Assembly (NCBI RefSeq): GCF_000002875.2
Contig: NC_009417.2
Span: 1-64,000, forward strand
DNA: 64,000 bases
DNA from: Leishmania infantum JPCM5
Lineage: Eukaryota; Euglenozoa; Kinetoplastea; Trypanosomatida; Trypanosomatidae
Direction: 5' to 3'
A program made the translations under genes and the position numbers. Each line of letters begins with the position of its first letter. Position 1 is the first letter of the stretch. Below are positions 49,079 to 59,782 of the stretch, piece by piece. Below the pieces are notes generated by a model. It searched no databases. It saw only the letters and a program-made list of their open reading frames with translations, and was not told the DNA's origin.

Positions 49079-49660
49079 CCGCTCGGGCCCCCCGGCGTGG
49101 CCACAGGCCCCATCGCCTGGCGCGAAGCAGCCCGAGACACGCACGCATGCAAGCAATGCCCCGACCCAGCCACCTCAGCACGGCCTCCGTCTCGAGCTGC
49201 GCCCACCCCTCCCCGCTCCGCGGGTCGCCTCATAGCCGCTCCCCCATCATGCCGGTCGCCACCCCGGGTGCACCACCACAACCACCCCCCCGTCCCTACA
49301 CCTCGGCGTGACGCCCAGGCTGCCCCAACCAGTAGGCAGTGCGAGGGGCGCGTGAGATGCACTCGAGCCATGCTGGCACCTCGGCCCGTCGCATGGGTGG
49401 CGCAAGCGTGCTCTCTGTCGCCGGTCGCTCCGACGCATCCCCGTCCAGGACCTGACCACCGACATCCGCAGTGATACGTCGCGCCCACCTGCCTAGGCGG
49501 CAGGCGCTTCACCCTGTCATCACCAGCGGTGGGCTCGGCATTTCGCAGGCACAGGAAGGGAGGGCTGCTTGGCTTCCCCGCCCCCACTCCCTCCCCCGCG
49601 CCGACAGAGCGAGTAGGGGTGTACTGAGCACCGAGATACCACGCACTGAGGTGTCCTAAA
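49079..49660 (-). repeat. Interspersed repeat R1, copy 4 (truncated by the gap)
   Basis: At least 582 bp of R1. The first 30 or so bases expected from the other copies fall in the N-run, and the first visible bases (CCGCTCGGGCCCCCCGG) differ slightly from the other copies, perhaps assembly noise. Its C-run is seven long. It lies in the 3' flank of the carboxypeptidase gene, 862 bp past the stop. Confidence 0.78.
49575..49600 (-). other. G-quadruplex motif in R1 copy 4
   Basis: The same C-run pattern on the plus strand as in copies 2 and 3, unchanged by the nearby gap. Confidence 0.55.
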
Positions 49661-50521
49661 TGATCACGGCGAAGAAAGGAAGGAAAAACAAAAGAGCCCA
49701 AAGCAAGACGTGTGATAACGACGGAAAAAAAAGGCAACCGCACACCGACGAGAGGGAGAGAGTGTGGTAGCCCGCTAGGCTGCACAAAGGTGGGCGCTCG
49801 GTTTCCTCCTCTCGCCCTCCTCGTCCTCTTCCAAGCAGTGGCCTAGTAGCTTGCAGTCCTCCCTACAAGGTGCAAGCTTATTTTCTTGTTCCTTCGGTTC
49901 CGTGTATTGGTGCTGCCCCACCGCGTATGCTGAGTGCCACCGGGCACCCATCTGATTCTCAGAATGGAGCGAGAGAGATGACGTGGGGATGGAAGCGCGG
50001 ACGGAGCTTCCCCTGTATCGTTCGTTCGCCTGCTGCGCTGCTCGCCTTCTGCCCTCCCGCGCCAAACGGCAGAGGCGGAGGCGGGGGCGGAGCTGGAAAA
50101 GGGGAGCCGAAAAAAAAAAGAAAAAGACCACGTGGAAAGGTCAAAAAAGCGAACAATACAATGATAGAAGGGCACGATGGCCCGCATACACATTTCAAGG
50201 TCTGCGTTGCATCGCACCGCTGGGCACGGTACGCTCGAGCGGCGCATGCTAGCGAGTGAGACAGATGAGCATATTAGAGAACGGAAGAACAGAAGTTCAC
50301 GCGCTGGAAAGGTGGCGCGCCGAAAGGCAGCATTGCACATGTGAACGCACACATGCACTGAGAGTCTCGCAGAAACGCCCACATGCGCAGACAGGCAGAG
50401 AAGGAGAGGCGGAGAAAGAAGTACACATTTTACAGAGGAGTAAAGCGGCCTCTTGCGCTCAAGCACGCTAAGCAGACAGTACCGCGAGAAGGACGTGGGA
50501 TGCAGCTCCGCAGTCTCTCGC
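49661..50521. other. 3' flank of the carboxypeptidase gene
   Basis: Includes a G-rich patch (about 50070-50110) followed by A-runs. No gene seen; frames here are Ser/Phe-rich shadows of the purine bias. Confidence 0.45.
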
Positions 50522-53500
50522 CTATGTGAATAGATTCGTAGGAATCTCCTCATCCAAACTGCTCACGCTGCTTCGGCTATCGTCAGAGTCGTCAGCGGTG
50601 CTGCCGGAGGAGTTGCAGCCGGACCAGTCTTGGTCGTCGCTACCAGAGCCGACGGGCGAGGACGCGCTATGTTCGCTAACCTCAGATGCGTTACCGGCAT
50701 ACTGAGCCTCCGAACGCCTCCTCCGCGTGTGTCTCGCGGTCGTCGTACCGAGCAGCTCATCCTCCTCCATCTCAGCATCGTCGCTGTCCTCCTCGGTAGA
50801 GATATCGCTGCCGCTCGCAATGCTCCCCTCCTCGTCTTTGCCGTCCTCATCCTTGGCTGGTGTTGCCCCCTCGCGGCAGTCTGCCATGAACAGGTAGTCC
50901 AGTGCTTCCACTTGACCCGCTACGGGGACGACAGATAGCCCGCTACAGGCTTCGTTTGGTGCCGCCGGCGAGCCGGCACGCACCGGGGACCCCACTCGTC
51001 GGTCCTCACGTGTTGCTGCCGCGTACTGTCCCGCGCGAGGAAGAGCCGCACCGGACTCCCTCGAGGAGGGTGAAAAAGGGTTCTTGGGCGGCTCACGGCC
51101 ACCTCCAGCGGCAGCGGTCATGCTCCACGACAGTTGCAGCGCCGCTGACTTGAGCACATCGCTTGGGCTGCTCTTTGGATCGCTGCAGCCGCTGTCCGCC
51201 GCCAGCGCCGTAAGCGCCGCCCATTGTCGAAAAAGAATTGACAACGCTCGCAGGAAGACGTCTCCCATGGCACGAAATACGGTGGGGCTGTAGTGCACCT
51301 CCGCCTTGCACACGGCTGACACCGGTGCGGCAGCGTCATCGTCGTGGGTGCCAGCGCTCACTCGCAGCAGCTCGGGAACACAGACCAGGCCACCCACCAT
51401 TGTTGCCTCGAAGCCGTAGCTCATGCGCACACCGAACTCGTCGTAGAGGACAACACGCGCAGACCCCTTCTTGTCCTTGGTTACAGCAAAGGAGCTCTGC
51501 GAGAGGGAAAAGGACGGGAATAGCTGTGATAGCAAGGCAGCAATGACCTTCTCCGGGCCAGCGGGGGCCGTGCTGGACGCTCTCCGAGTGCGACGGCGTC
51601 GACCGCCATCACCGCCTCTTGTGCCTTTGTGACGAGAGTGAGTGGCGACGCCTCGTATCGTGTTCATGGTGCACCCATATACAAGAAAGTTCTTGGCTCG
51701 CGAATGACCGTGAAAGTCGGCAAACATCACAACCTGACGCTTCTCCTCGCCCGTCCAGTATCGCAGCAGCTGCTTCATCGCGTAGAGAGTGGGGTTGAAA
51801 TCTGCCTTAGGATTCGTGTAGTCTCGATTTAGGTCTGCGCCGGCGAATGAGCAGCGATGGTTGCCCATGATCACGCCGTCGGCGTTCAGCATGGGTATCA
51901 CCTTGAAGACAAAGTTGTCACACAGGTGGGACGCGTATTCTGCGGCCACCGCTGGCGGGCAGAGAAGGGTATCCAGCAGACCCTGCATGACCCAGCTGGC
52001 GTTTGTTTCGCCAGGGTGCACACGCGCCACAAGCAGCGCGATGGGGCGGCGCCGTATTTCGTCCGCGGTGTACGGCTCCCCAGTATCTCGGTTACGTAGC
52101 GCCGTCACCGTCAGCAGCGGCACCTGCAACCCGCCCGGTGTCCAGCATAAGCACTGCGGCAACAGCGAGCGCGTTGGGCACGCATGAGACTCCCTTGCCA
52201 GCCACGCGAGATGTTCTCGCATCTCGGTGTATGTGAACGGGAAGCAGTTGGCAAGGTAAACCGTTCCGGCCACCGTCGTCGGCATGGTGACGGAGAAGGT
52301 GACTGTGAAGTAGCACTTCTGCTTCAGCACTCCCGACTCTGCAGGTGTGGATGCGGTAAACGGCGGCGGCATCGCAGGCGGCGGTGACAGTGTGGGGAGT
52401 GCCGGAATGCGCTTCTTCGCAATCACCGGCGGCGGTGCACGTCCACCGAGGTGCGAAACCGGCGCGCACGGGCTCACCGACATTGATAGCGGTCGCGGAG
52501 ACATGGAGAGTGGGGATGCAGCCGGAGCGCTGGCGGCCTCCCCGGTTTTCCCGAAGTAGTGCGCGCGCGCAGGACGGAGGAAAGCGTTGCCAAAGTAAAA
52601 GATGCCCTCGCCGGCGCGAGTCCACTTGGGCCGCGGCGCGCTCGGGTCGGAAGGGTTTCCGCCGTCCGGAACGTGCAACAGCAGTGGTTTTTGGCCCTCG
52701 TTGAAGGTAGAATCGCCCTTTTCCATATTCAGGATGTTGAAGCGGTACGTTTTGCCAGGGGTGAAGTGGCGCATGCCAAAACTGAACCACTGCGTGTAAG
52801 AGTTGGTGGCGGTGTCCCAGGAAAGGACTAGGTCGTACTCGCTGTCTGTCACTTCGATGGCGCGCTGCAGGTTGCCGCTTTCGTAGTCCGAAAAGAACTC
52901 GACTCCGTCAGCGCTCCCCTGAACGGCACTGGGTGCGTCTCCAGCTGCGCCGGGTGACGCGCTGCTCAGTCGCTCGAAAACCACCTTGTGCACATGCGGA
53001 GTCGGGCCACCATCGCACGCCGCTTCGTCCAAGAGTGTAAGCCGCGCGATGTGGTGGCGCAGTACACGAACCCGGTCTTCCTCACACACATTGATCAGCG
53101 GCACGCTGAGATGCGCGTCCTCTGCGGCAGCAGCAACAGAGGAGGAGGCGCCGTACCAGCTCTCCGCAGTCGTTGGTGGTGCCGCGTCCTTGAACGGCCA
53201 CGGCAGCTGTGAGGGGTCGAACGCCACCAGCTCCGACACAGGATCCACGTCGCCGCTGCGCAGCTCTGGAGAGAACACATCTGGGCGGATGTCTACGAGC
53301 AGGAGACAATTATCCGAGCCCCCGCGTCCCGAACGCGCTGCTGTGAGCGAGGGAGAGATGATCGAGTCCAACACCGTCTCCGTCGAGCGACCGGCACACT
53401 GAGCTAGCGGCGCCTGCGTCGACGACGGGCGCGCCTGAGAGGCGTCTGCCCTCGTATCGACTGCGCTGTGGCAGCTGCCCACGGGCTCAGACAAGTGAGA

Positions 53501-55558
53501 CTTTCCACCTGGTGTCCTGGCAACGTCGAATTGGCGACGCAGGGACGCAGGCAAGCGCTCGTCAACGTAGCATGCGGGGCGGCCGTTCCATGACGGCAGC
53601 ATCGTGTACCCGTACATCGAGCACAATTGGAGGTAGAAATGGTGCCACTGCTGCGACGACTTCTCAGGCAACGCCAAGACGCTCGCCACGACCACCTTCA
53701 GCCCGCCAAGGTCCTTTATGTCCGCCAGCACGGCCTCCCTGTCGGCCGTCAGCAATGCGTTCAGCAGGAGCAGAATAACATGGACGCATTCTCGTCGGGG
53801 CAGTATCTGCAACATGTGGGTCGACGGTGGCAACAGGTAGAAAACGATGCCGCGCGGCACGTGAAAGCGCAATGCAACCTCAGCCGCCATCTGACGAACC
53901 TTGTCGAAGCTTGTCAATCGCTGCATCAACGCCACACACCACAGCAACATGAACTCCACCCGCCGCATAAGCCGCATCACCCACGATGGCACCCAGTGTT
54001 CGGCATCGATGGATACCAGAGCCCCGACATCCGGGTGTCGTGTCTTCTCTGACGCATCGTATTTTACGCTCATCAGCAGCAGCGGCGCGATTTGCGTCAA
54101 AAAAAATGTGCTCATGGCAATAGCAGTGGCGCAGAGCTCCGTCCCGCGCGCGCCGAGATCGACAGCCGAAGCGGAGCTCCCAGTGAAAGCGAAAAGCGTG
54201 AAGCAGAAATGGGAAAAGGCCGTGCAGGTCCATTGCGTGCGCGACTGAAAGCGGCGCAGCGTCGTCAGCGTTTCTTTACGGGTGTGCTTCCGCGTGTACT
54301 CCTGCAGTGCCGCCGCCGTGGTGGTCTGGCAAAGGTCGGACTGCAGTGATGCGTGGTACCTGGCAAACTCCGCCTCCAGCAGCCGGAACGTTACGGACGC
54401 GCAGGCAAATGTGCACTCGAGGCTCTGTGAAAGACGGAAGAGGGTCCACAGCTTGACGTTGAAGGTGCTACCAAGGGTAAAGAGCAGCGCAGCCGCCTCG
54501 CACGCGCGGAGAGATGCCACAAAGGCGGCATCTACATCGCCGGGACGCAGCCGGCGCTTCCCTTCCTGGAGCACCGACGTGCACACACGGATAATACCAA
54601 GTTTCTCGCACAGGGCCACCGCCTTACGCTGCTTATCCCCTGGCATGTGCCTCAAGACATTGTAGAGGAAGGTGAGCAGGACGGACCCTACCTGCAGCTC
54701 TCGCATCGCCAAAGAGGATCTGCAGGCGTTCACGATGAGGGCAAACGCGTGCGTGTTCTTGTGCAGAAACACCGTCCACGCCTTCTTACGCTCCTTTTTG
54801 GACAGGAAGGCGCCAGAGCCGGCAGGGGCGCAGGTGAGACCCCTTTGAGGGTTCCAGGAATGGCTCCGCGTATGATGCAGCTTCACGCCCGCAGCGTCGC
54901 GCTTCGGAGTCGGCGGACTCACCGGATCGGCAGCGCTGCCACTCTGCAGAGACGAGAACAGCATGCCCTGCACCATCTCGATATCTTGCACGACTGCCGT
55001 GGCGTCCTCAGACAGCCAGGAGATCGACGGCAGCGCAAGCCGGTTGTTTCGTCGGTCACGCGCGCCACTGCCATTGCACGCCCCCAACGGCAACGGTGCG
55101 TCCTTTTCCGAGTCCCGCACGCTACTGCAAAGGTGTTTCACGTGCTGGAGTGCCTCGGGTATGATGGTGTACGTGGGCTTGTGCACTGTCGCTGCTTCAC
55201 GCGGCACGCAGCTGGACGAGAACGACCGTCGCTCGAATCGAAGAGAGGACGACGTGGGCTCGCCAGTCGTTGGCGCAGGAAGAGGCGGAACGGAACGCAG
55301 ATACGGCAGGCGGGTGCGCAGCGCCAGCCGCTTCGCCGCCGATCTCTTCGATACGGATGCTGCCGGCGGCGAACATTTTCGTGCGCCCTTAGTGCTTTTC
55401 GAAGTAGAAGACGAACGGCCACCGCTAACAGGCGGGCGCGGTTGTAGTGCGCATGAGCGCAGTTGGACAGAGACGCCGTCGCCTGGGTCACGGACGCGCA
55501 CTGAAGTCGACGACGTGCGCTGGTTGGCCTGTCGGCTGCTGCGCGAGCGCAAGTTCAT
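50522..55558 (-). CDS. Cytosolic carboxypeptidase (CCP/Nna1, M14 family), tubulin deglutamylase candidate, 1678 aa
   Basis: The M14 catalytic domain lies at about 1100-1430. Zinc ligands are in HPGETNASWVM (H near 1179, E three on) and FADFHGHSRAKN (His near 1281), with DLNRDYTNP near 1239 for substrate carboxylate binding. The catalytic Glu is in SYGFEATMVGG near 1382. Just upstream is the CCP-specific beta-rich domain (about 950-1110: EFFSDYESGNLQRAIEV, FSFGMRHFTPGKTYRFNILNMEK), the usual marker of this subfamily. Residues 240-720 are helical, like the armadillo-type N-terminal region of CCP1. The C-terminus has an acidic, disordered tail. CCPs remove glutamates from tubulin tails, and Leishmania microtubules are highly polyglutamylated. 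The long Ser/Arg N-terminus (1-200) may be shorter if a later ATG is used. Confidence 0.88.
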   Translation of the reverse strand: MNLRSRSSRQANQRTSSTSVRVRDPGDGVSVQLRSCALQPRPPVSGGRSSSTSKSTKGARKCSPPAASVSKRSAAKRLALRTRLPYLRSVPPLPAPTTGEPTSSSLRFERRSFSSSCVPREAATVHKPTYTIIPEALQHVKHLCSSVRDSEKDAPLPLGACNGSGARDRRNNRLALPSISWLSEDATAVVQDIEMVQGMLFSSLQSGSAADPVSPPTPKRDAAGVKLHHTRSHSWNPQRGLTCAPAGSGAFLSKKERKKAWTVFLHKNTHAFALIVNACRSSLAMRELQVGSVLLTFLYNVLRHMPGDKQRKAVALCEKLGIIRVCTSVLQEGKRRLRPGDVDAAFVASLRACEAAALLFTLGSTFNVKLWTLFRLSQSLECTFACASVTFRLLEAEFARYHASLQSDLCQTTTAAALQEYTRKHTRKETLTTLRRFQSRTQWTCTAFSHFCFTLFAFTGSSASAVDLGARGTELCATAIAMSTFFLTQIAPLLLMSVKYDASEKTRHPDVGALVSIDAEHWVPSWVMRLMRRVEFMLLWCVALMQRLTSFDKVRQMAAEVALRFHVPRGIVFYLLPPSTHMLQILPRRECVHVILLLLNALLTADREAVLADIKDLGGLKVVVASVLALPEKSSQQWHHFYLQLCSMYGYTMLPSWNGRPACYVDERLPASLRRQFDVARTPGGKSHLSEPVGSCHSAVDTRADASQARPSSTQAPLAQCAGRSTETVLDSIISPSLTAARSGRGGSDNCLLLVDIRPDVFSPELRSGDVDPVSELVAFDPSQLPWPFKDAAPPTTAESWYGASSSVAAAAEDAHLSVPLINVCEEDRVRVLRHHIARLTLLDEAACDGGPTPHVHKVVFERLSSASPGAAGDAPSAVQGSADGVEFFSDYESGNLQRAIEVTDSEYDLVLSWDTATNSYTQWFSFGMRHFTPGKTYRFNILNMEKGDSTFNEGQKPLLLHVPDGGNPSDPSAPRPKWTRAGEGIFYFGNAFLRPARAHYFGKTGEAASAPAASPLSMSPRPLSMSVSPCAPVSHLGGRAPPPVIAKKRIPALPTLSPPPAMPPPFTASTPAESGVLKQKCYFTVTFSVTMPTTVAGTVYLANCFPFTYTEMREHLAWLARESHACPTRSLLPQCLCWTPGGLQVPLLTVTALRNRDTGEPYTADEIRRRPIALLVARVHPGETNASWVMQGLLDTLLCPPAVAAEYASHLCDNFVFKVIPMLNADGVIMGNHRCSFAGADLNRDYTNPKADFNPTLYAMKQLLRYWTGEEKRQVVMFADFHGHSRAKNFLVYGCTMNTIRGVATHSRHKGTRGGDGGRRRRTRRASSTAPAGPEKVIAALLSQLFPSFSLSQSSFAVTKDKKGSARVVLYDEFGVRMSYGFEATMVGGLVCVPELLRVSAGTHDDDAAAPVSAVCKAEVHYSPTVFRAMGDVFLRALSILFRQWAALTALAADSGCSDPKSSPSDVLKSAALQLSWSMTAAAGGGREPPKNPFSPSSRESGAALPRAGQYAAATREDRRVGSPVRAGSPAAPNEACSGLSVVPVAGQVEALDYLFMADCREGATPAKDEDGKDEEGSIASGSDISTEEDSDDAEMEEDELLGTTTARHTRRRRSEAQYAGNASEVSEHSASSPVGSGSDDQDWSGCNSSGSTADDSDDSRSSVSSLDEEIPTNLFT

Positions 55559-58500
55559 TATGGCAGACTTGTATGCAATACGTATTCCCCCTGGCCCTGA
55601 ACGGCGAGAGCCAGATAAGGCCGAAACAGTCTTCCGCTGCCAAGATCGTTACGCAGCACCTCCGCTGACTTCTTTCGAAGCACTGTGCAGAGGGTGTTCC
55701 GTGTTGTGTCGCCCCTCAGAGGCGATGACAGATCCCCGCACGAGAGAGGGAGGGAGAGAGATCTAGAAAATACAAGAGAATCGCGTGAAGGGGGAGGGGG
55801 CTATGGGGGCACCGGCCGCTAGGCGCCGAGCGCAAGTTAGGAATCAGAAAAGAGAATACAGTACAACAGGGCAGGGCGTCGTACAGAGAACGAAAAAGAA
55901 GGGGAGGGAAAACAAGGAAGTACGAAACCGACGAGAAGACAGAAAGAAAACACACACGCACGAAAGCGAAGCAGAGCGAAGCTCTACAGAGCCGCTACGG
56001 CAACGTCAACAGTAAAGCCGACAGAGAGAGAGTTCGACTCAGGGACAACTGATGCTCCCTTGGGTACAGCACTGTAGCGAAAGATGAGAGCTGCACGCAA
56101 ATGGCGCGTACGTGCCGGTGTGTATGGGCCTGCGTGTGGCTACCTTGATTCACGAGGTGTTGACCCAAAGCACGTCACCTCTATTCTCTATGTGTGTGTG
56201 TGCGTGTGTGTGTGTGTGTGTGTGAGCGTTCGAAATGCGCCAAAGGTGTATCGAAGATACGGGAGGGCAGAGGCAGGACAATTCACACCTGCAGCGAGAA
56301 GGGGGAAGGAGGGCGTGTCAAGAGGTGCGCCACACCTCAAAAGCGGCAGGGCACAGAACACGGAAGAAGCGATCAAAATAAGGACGGAACTGCGCAGACG
56401 AGAAGCAAGAGAGGAAAGACGAGGGCAGCAAGAGTGGAGGCGGGGTGGAAAGAGAGGCTGTGAAGTGAGCCAAGTCCATCACAAACCTCTATTGGCGAGA
56501 AGCTGCTGCGAAGACATACAGATGGCGCGCATCGCGCGCGGCTATGAGGTTTGGCCCGTCGCTTGCCATATGAAGTGGCGTCAGAGTCACCGCACGGACT
56601 CGGTGCCGTGGTGGAAAGCCGACAAGTTCACACGCGCCGTCGATGAAGGACATACCACGCGTCATGATCCTCAAGATGTAATCCAGCAGATCTGGAGAAC
56701 GGTAAAGCAAGATGCAGACGTTGCATCGCTGATCCACTGCTACGCTTCTTTTCCCTCTTTTATGACACTTGAATTTGGCGCATTCACTTTAAAGCCGCCA
56801 CGGCGCTGCTAGCATAGACGTACCGAGGCAGAAAGAAAAGCACAAGTTAGATACATGAAACAGAAGAGAGAGCACCACAGAATTAGAGACAGGGCTCTTG
56901 CATCGCCCGCAAAGGAAAGATAAAAGAACAGGCGTGAGGGCAAAGGAAAGGAGAAACAAGAGTAATCTAAATAAAAAAATGGCATAACGGGCACCGAAAC
57001 GTAGAGAAGTTACAAGACGAAGGCGAAGAGAGAAAGAGACACACGCCCACACCGCAGTGTTAGCAAAAGGCAGAGCAAAACAGAGCCGACTGAAAAGAGA
57101 CAGAGAGCGTGCAAAAGGAGGAAAGGGGGAGGGTCGGCACACTAACGAAAAAGAAAACGAGCAACCATAGCAGCATAGCAGAGGTCCTTTCCATGGATAC
57201 GCTCTTTTCTTTATTTCTTGTTGCCTGTTGCCTTCTTCGCTGATGAAATTCCTTTTCTTTCGTTGTCTTCCGGAGGGCGAAATGAGAAACGCGGCGGAAA
57301 CGCAGTTCAAGCACGCGCGCCGGCACTTTCTTTTCGTTGACGAACTCAAAACGATGAAAGGGTTGCTGAAGACGCGAAGAGAAGATTCTCAGAGAGAAGC
57401 GACAAGTCCGCACAGCTCAACAAACAGCAAAGGAGGCGATTCTGTTGTTGCTGTTGGTGCTCGAGGATTGACGGGGTGAATCATAGAGGGTGTACAGAGT
57501 GAACATGTTCCAATCGTGAGGGAGAAAAGAAGCAAAGAAAGAGGCACAGGTTTCCGCGGGCGCCGGAATGGGACAGCGGAGAAGGCGTGGAAAAAGGAGG
57601 CGACATGTGGATGAAAACGTTCCACGAAGTATTTTTACGAGATTCCGTTCGCCACAGAGCTGCAGCGGTGATGAGAGAGGCAGGAAGGGCGGGACGTGAG
57701 ACATGAGCATATCCGCTCAAGTGAGACAAACATAGCGAAGAGAGGAGGGCTGCGAAGAACACTAGCAGCCAACGCGCACTCACTCACACGTGGCACCCCT
57801 CCCTGACCTACTTGATGCCCTCAACACCTCCACTCGCTGACCCTTGCCCCCGCGCCAAAGTCGCTCACCCACCCACCCCCCTAGGCCATTCAAGGATGCA
57901 GTGCAAGAGTGACAACCTGAGAAGAGGCTGCCGGAACCGGTTACGGCGTCGAGCACACACACTCACCAACGCATGCGCAACGCGCCACCCTATCCGGGGC
58001 CGCACAAAAAAAAAGAAACACTCCAAGGAAACTCAGCAATACAGAGAAAACGGAACCAGACACGATGCGGCATCCTCGCAGGCAGTAACCACAAGACGAG
58101 GAAGAGACACGAAAGCAGCGTGCATCGCCTCATGCGAACGCACACGCGCGCATTGGCAGAGGCACACTCTAACGACTGAGTTCGTGTGCGGAAGTAGTGC
58201 ATCAACCGGCACATATGACCTCTACCCCGCCACCGATGCAGTCTACCAACAACACACAAACGCCGGAAAGTCAGGCGCAGAGGCGATCATGTCCGCCTCC
58301 TTGTCTTCTCAAAACACGGACCACGTACGGCAAGCAGCGATACGACGAAGAGCCCCCCCCCCAAAAAAAAAAGTCCCTCGAAGCAGCAGGATAAACATCT
58401 TTTTCGTTTCCCATGTCTGTAGCCCCGGCACGCGTCCGCCATCTGCCAGACCTCCTCTCCTCCCTACCACGTCCAGCGAATACATCAACCTTCCATTTAC

Positions 58501-58890
58501 GCAGCGCACACAGACGCACACAACGAACGGCTAAGACGCATGCCAGCTCATCACCTCAGGCCACACTCATTCTGAGTGAACAAAAAAGTGACACAGAGCA
58601 CAGAGAAAGAGATCCAGCTACAAGTAAAACGCCACCGAGACACCCGCACACATGACACCCCAGGAACTAGTACAGAAACAGCAACTCTTATGTGGATGTC
58701 AGAAGGCAAAAGAAGAGTGACATGTCAGGGGCAAAAAAAAATAAGAAAACAAGAAGGCTGCAAGCAAACGGAAACCGGTAGCTACCATACAAAATCATAT
58801 GGCTCCCAAAAAGAGAGGAAGACGGAAACCAGCTCATTAAAGAGAACCGCGGCAAGGGAGAGACAAACTCGGCTGAGAACATTCTTTCTG
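55559..58890. other. Long gene-poor spacer, purine-rich on the plus strand
   Basis: From about 55740 to 57120 the plus strand is dominated by GAGA and AAAG sequences, giving extended C/T tracts on the sense strand upstream of the carboxypeptidase gene. A TG repeat lies at 56189-56225. A minus frame at 56489-56737 (82 aa) and a plus frame ending at 56812 overlap; neither is convincing. Confidence 0.5.
56189..56225. repeat. TG/CA dinucleotide repeat
   Basis: About sixteen TG units with two CG interruptions, upstream of the carboxypeptidase gene. Confidence 0.8.
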
Positions 58891-59782
58891 AGCGTGTCCA
58901 TTCTACACCCGGAACAAGTCAACGAATACGCGCATGCAGGCACAGCTCGCCGGCCTCTGCTGCACCACAGCGAAATCCTCGCCGTCTAGGGCGGGGCCTC
59001 TGCCGTCGCATCCGGGCGTGCGTCTAGCGGGCGCCTCGTGTCCTTCCTCCGCTCCATACTCCCCGTGCGCGCGGCGCGAGCGGCTCCAGGCCCACCTGCC
59101 TGGACGGCACAGCCATGATCAAGGCGAGCCGCACCCAGCGTCCTGCTCGAGGGCGGAGCCGGTGGTGTGCGGCGTGCGGGTAACAGGGGGTGGTCTAGGG
59201 TCATGCCGGATGAGCTCAGGGAGGAAGTCGGCCGGCCGCAGGCCAGGGCCCTCGGAGACCCTGCACTCTGCCAGCATGTCTGCCGTGCTTCTCCCTGACT
59301 CGCTTCAAGCCCCGGCACAAGGCCGGGTGGAGACCCTCCACAGTGGACTCCCGATGACTCCATGGCGTGGCTCGGGGCGCCCTCGCCATGCTTCCGCCGC
59401 CACCGCCGCACCAGCCCACCCGGTCGGGCGTACGAGATGGCGCATGCGTCGCACACATGCACTGCGGCGCTGATCCGTGTGCATCCCCTGCGCGCCTTTT
59501 TCGCTTATCGCCCACGCTATTCTCGCCCCTGGATGCCGTGCCTGGATGTGATACACCATGCCCGCTGCGGCGGGCAGCACGTGCACACAGCGCTCGCGTT
59601 TCCCCATACGCGGGCCTGCTGCAGGGCAACCTTCTTGTCTGGAGAGACCGCTGCCCTCGGCTTCCTTTCCCGCCGACATCACCGAAAAGGGGGAGGTCTG
59701 CATCGCTTGCCCGCGTGTGCCGCGACAGGCAGGGCATTGGCATGAGGCTGTGGCGGCAAGGGCGCGCCACCCTCCTCTGCAT
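58891..59782 (-). mobile_element. Interspersed repeat R2, copy B (degenerate retroposon candidate)
   Basis: 892 bp, same length as copy A and offset by exactly 33,950 bases. The four differences I see are C to T near 58904, G to A near 59111, G to C near 59653 and A to G near 59747. The same broken zinc-finger frames are present with the same frame changes, so the element was already non-coding when it was copied or homogenised. Flanks are unrelated beyond AGCGTG on the left and CTCTGCAT on the right. Confidence 0.55.

Noticed and set aside
47260..49785. A single 841-aa minus-strand frame running through the N gap and R1 copy 4
   Set aside because: It joins repeat translation to the real gene through unknown bases. 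The coding part is 47260-48924.
56084..56812. 242-aa plus-strand frame and an overlapping 82-aa minus frame in the large spacer
   Set aside because: The plus frame starts in a TG repeat and purine-rich DNA. Neither frame has a recognisable motif or consistent composition.
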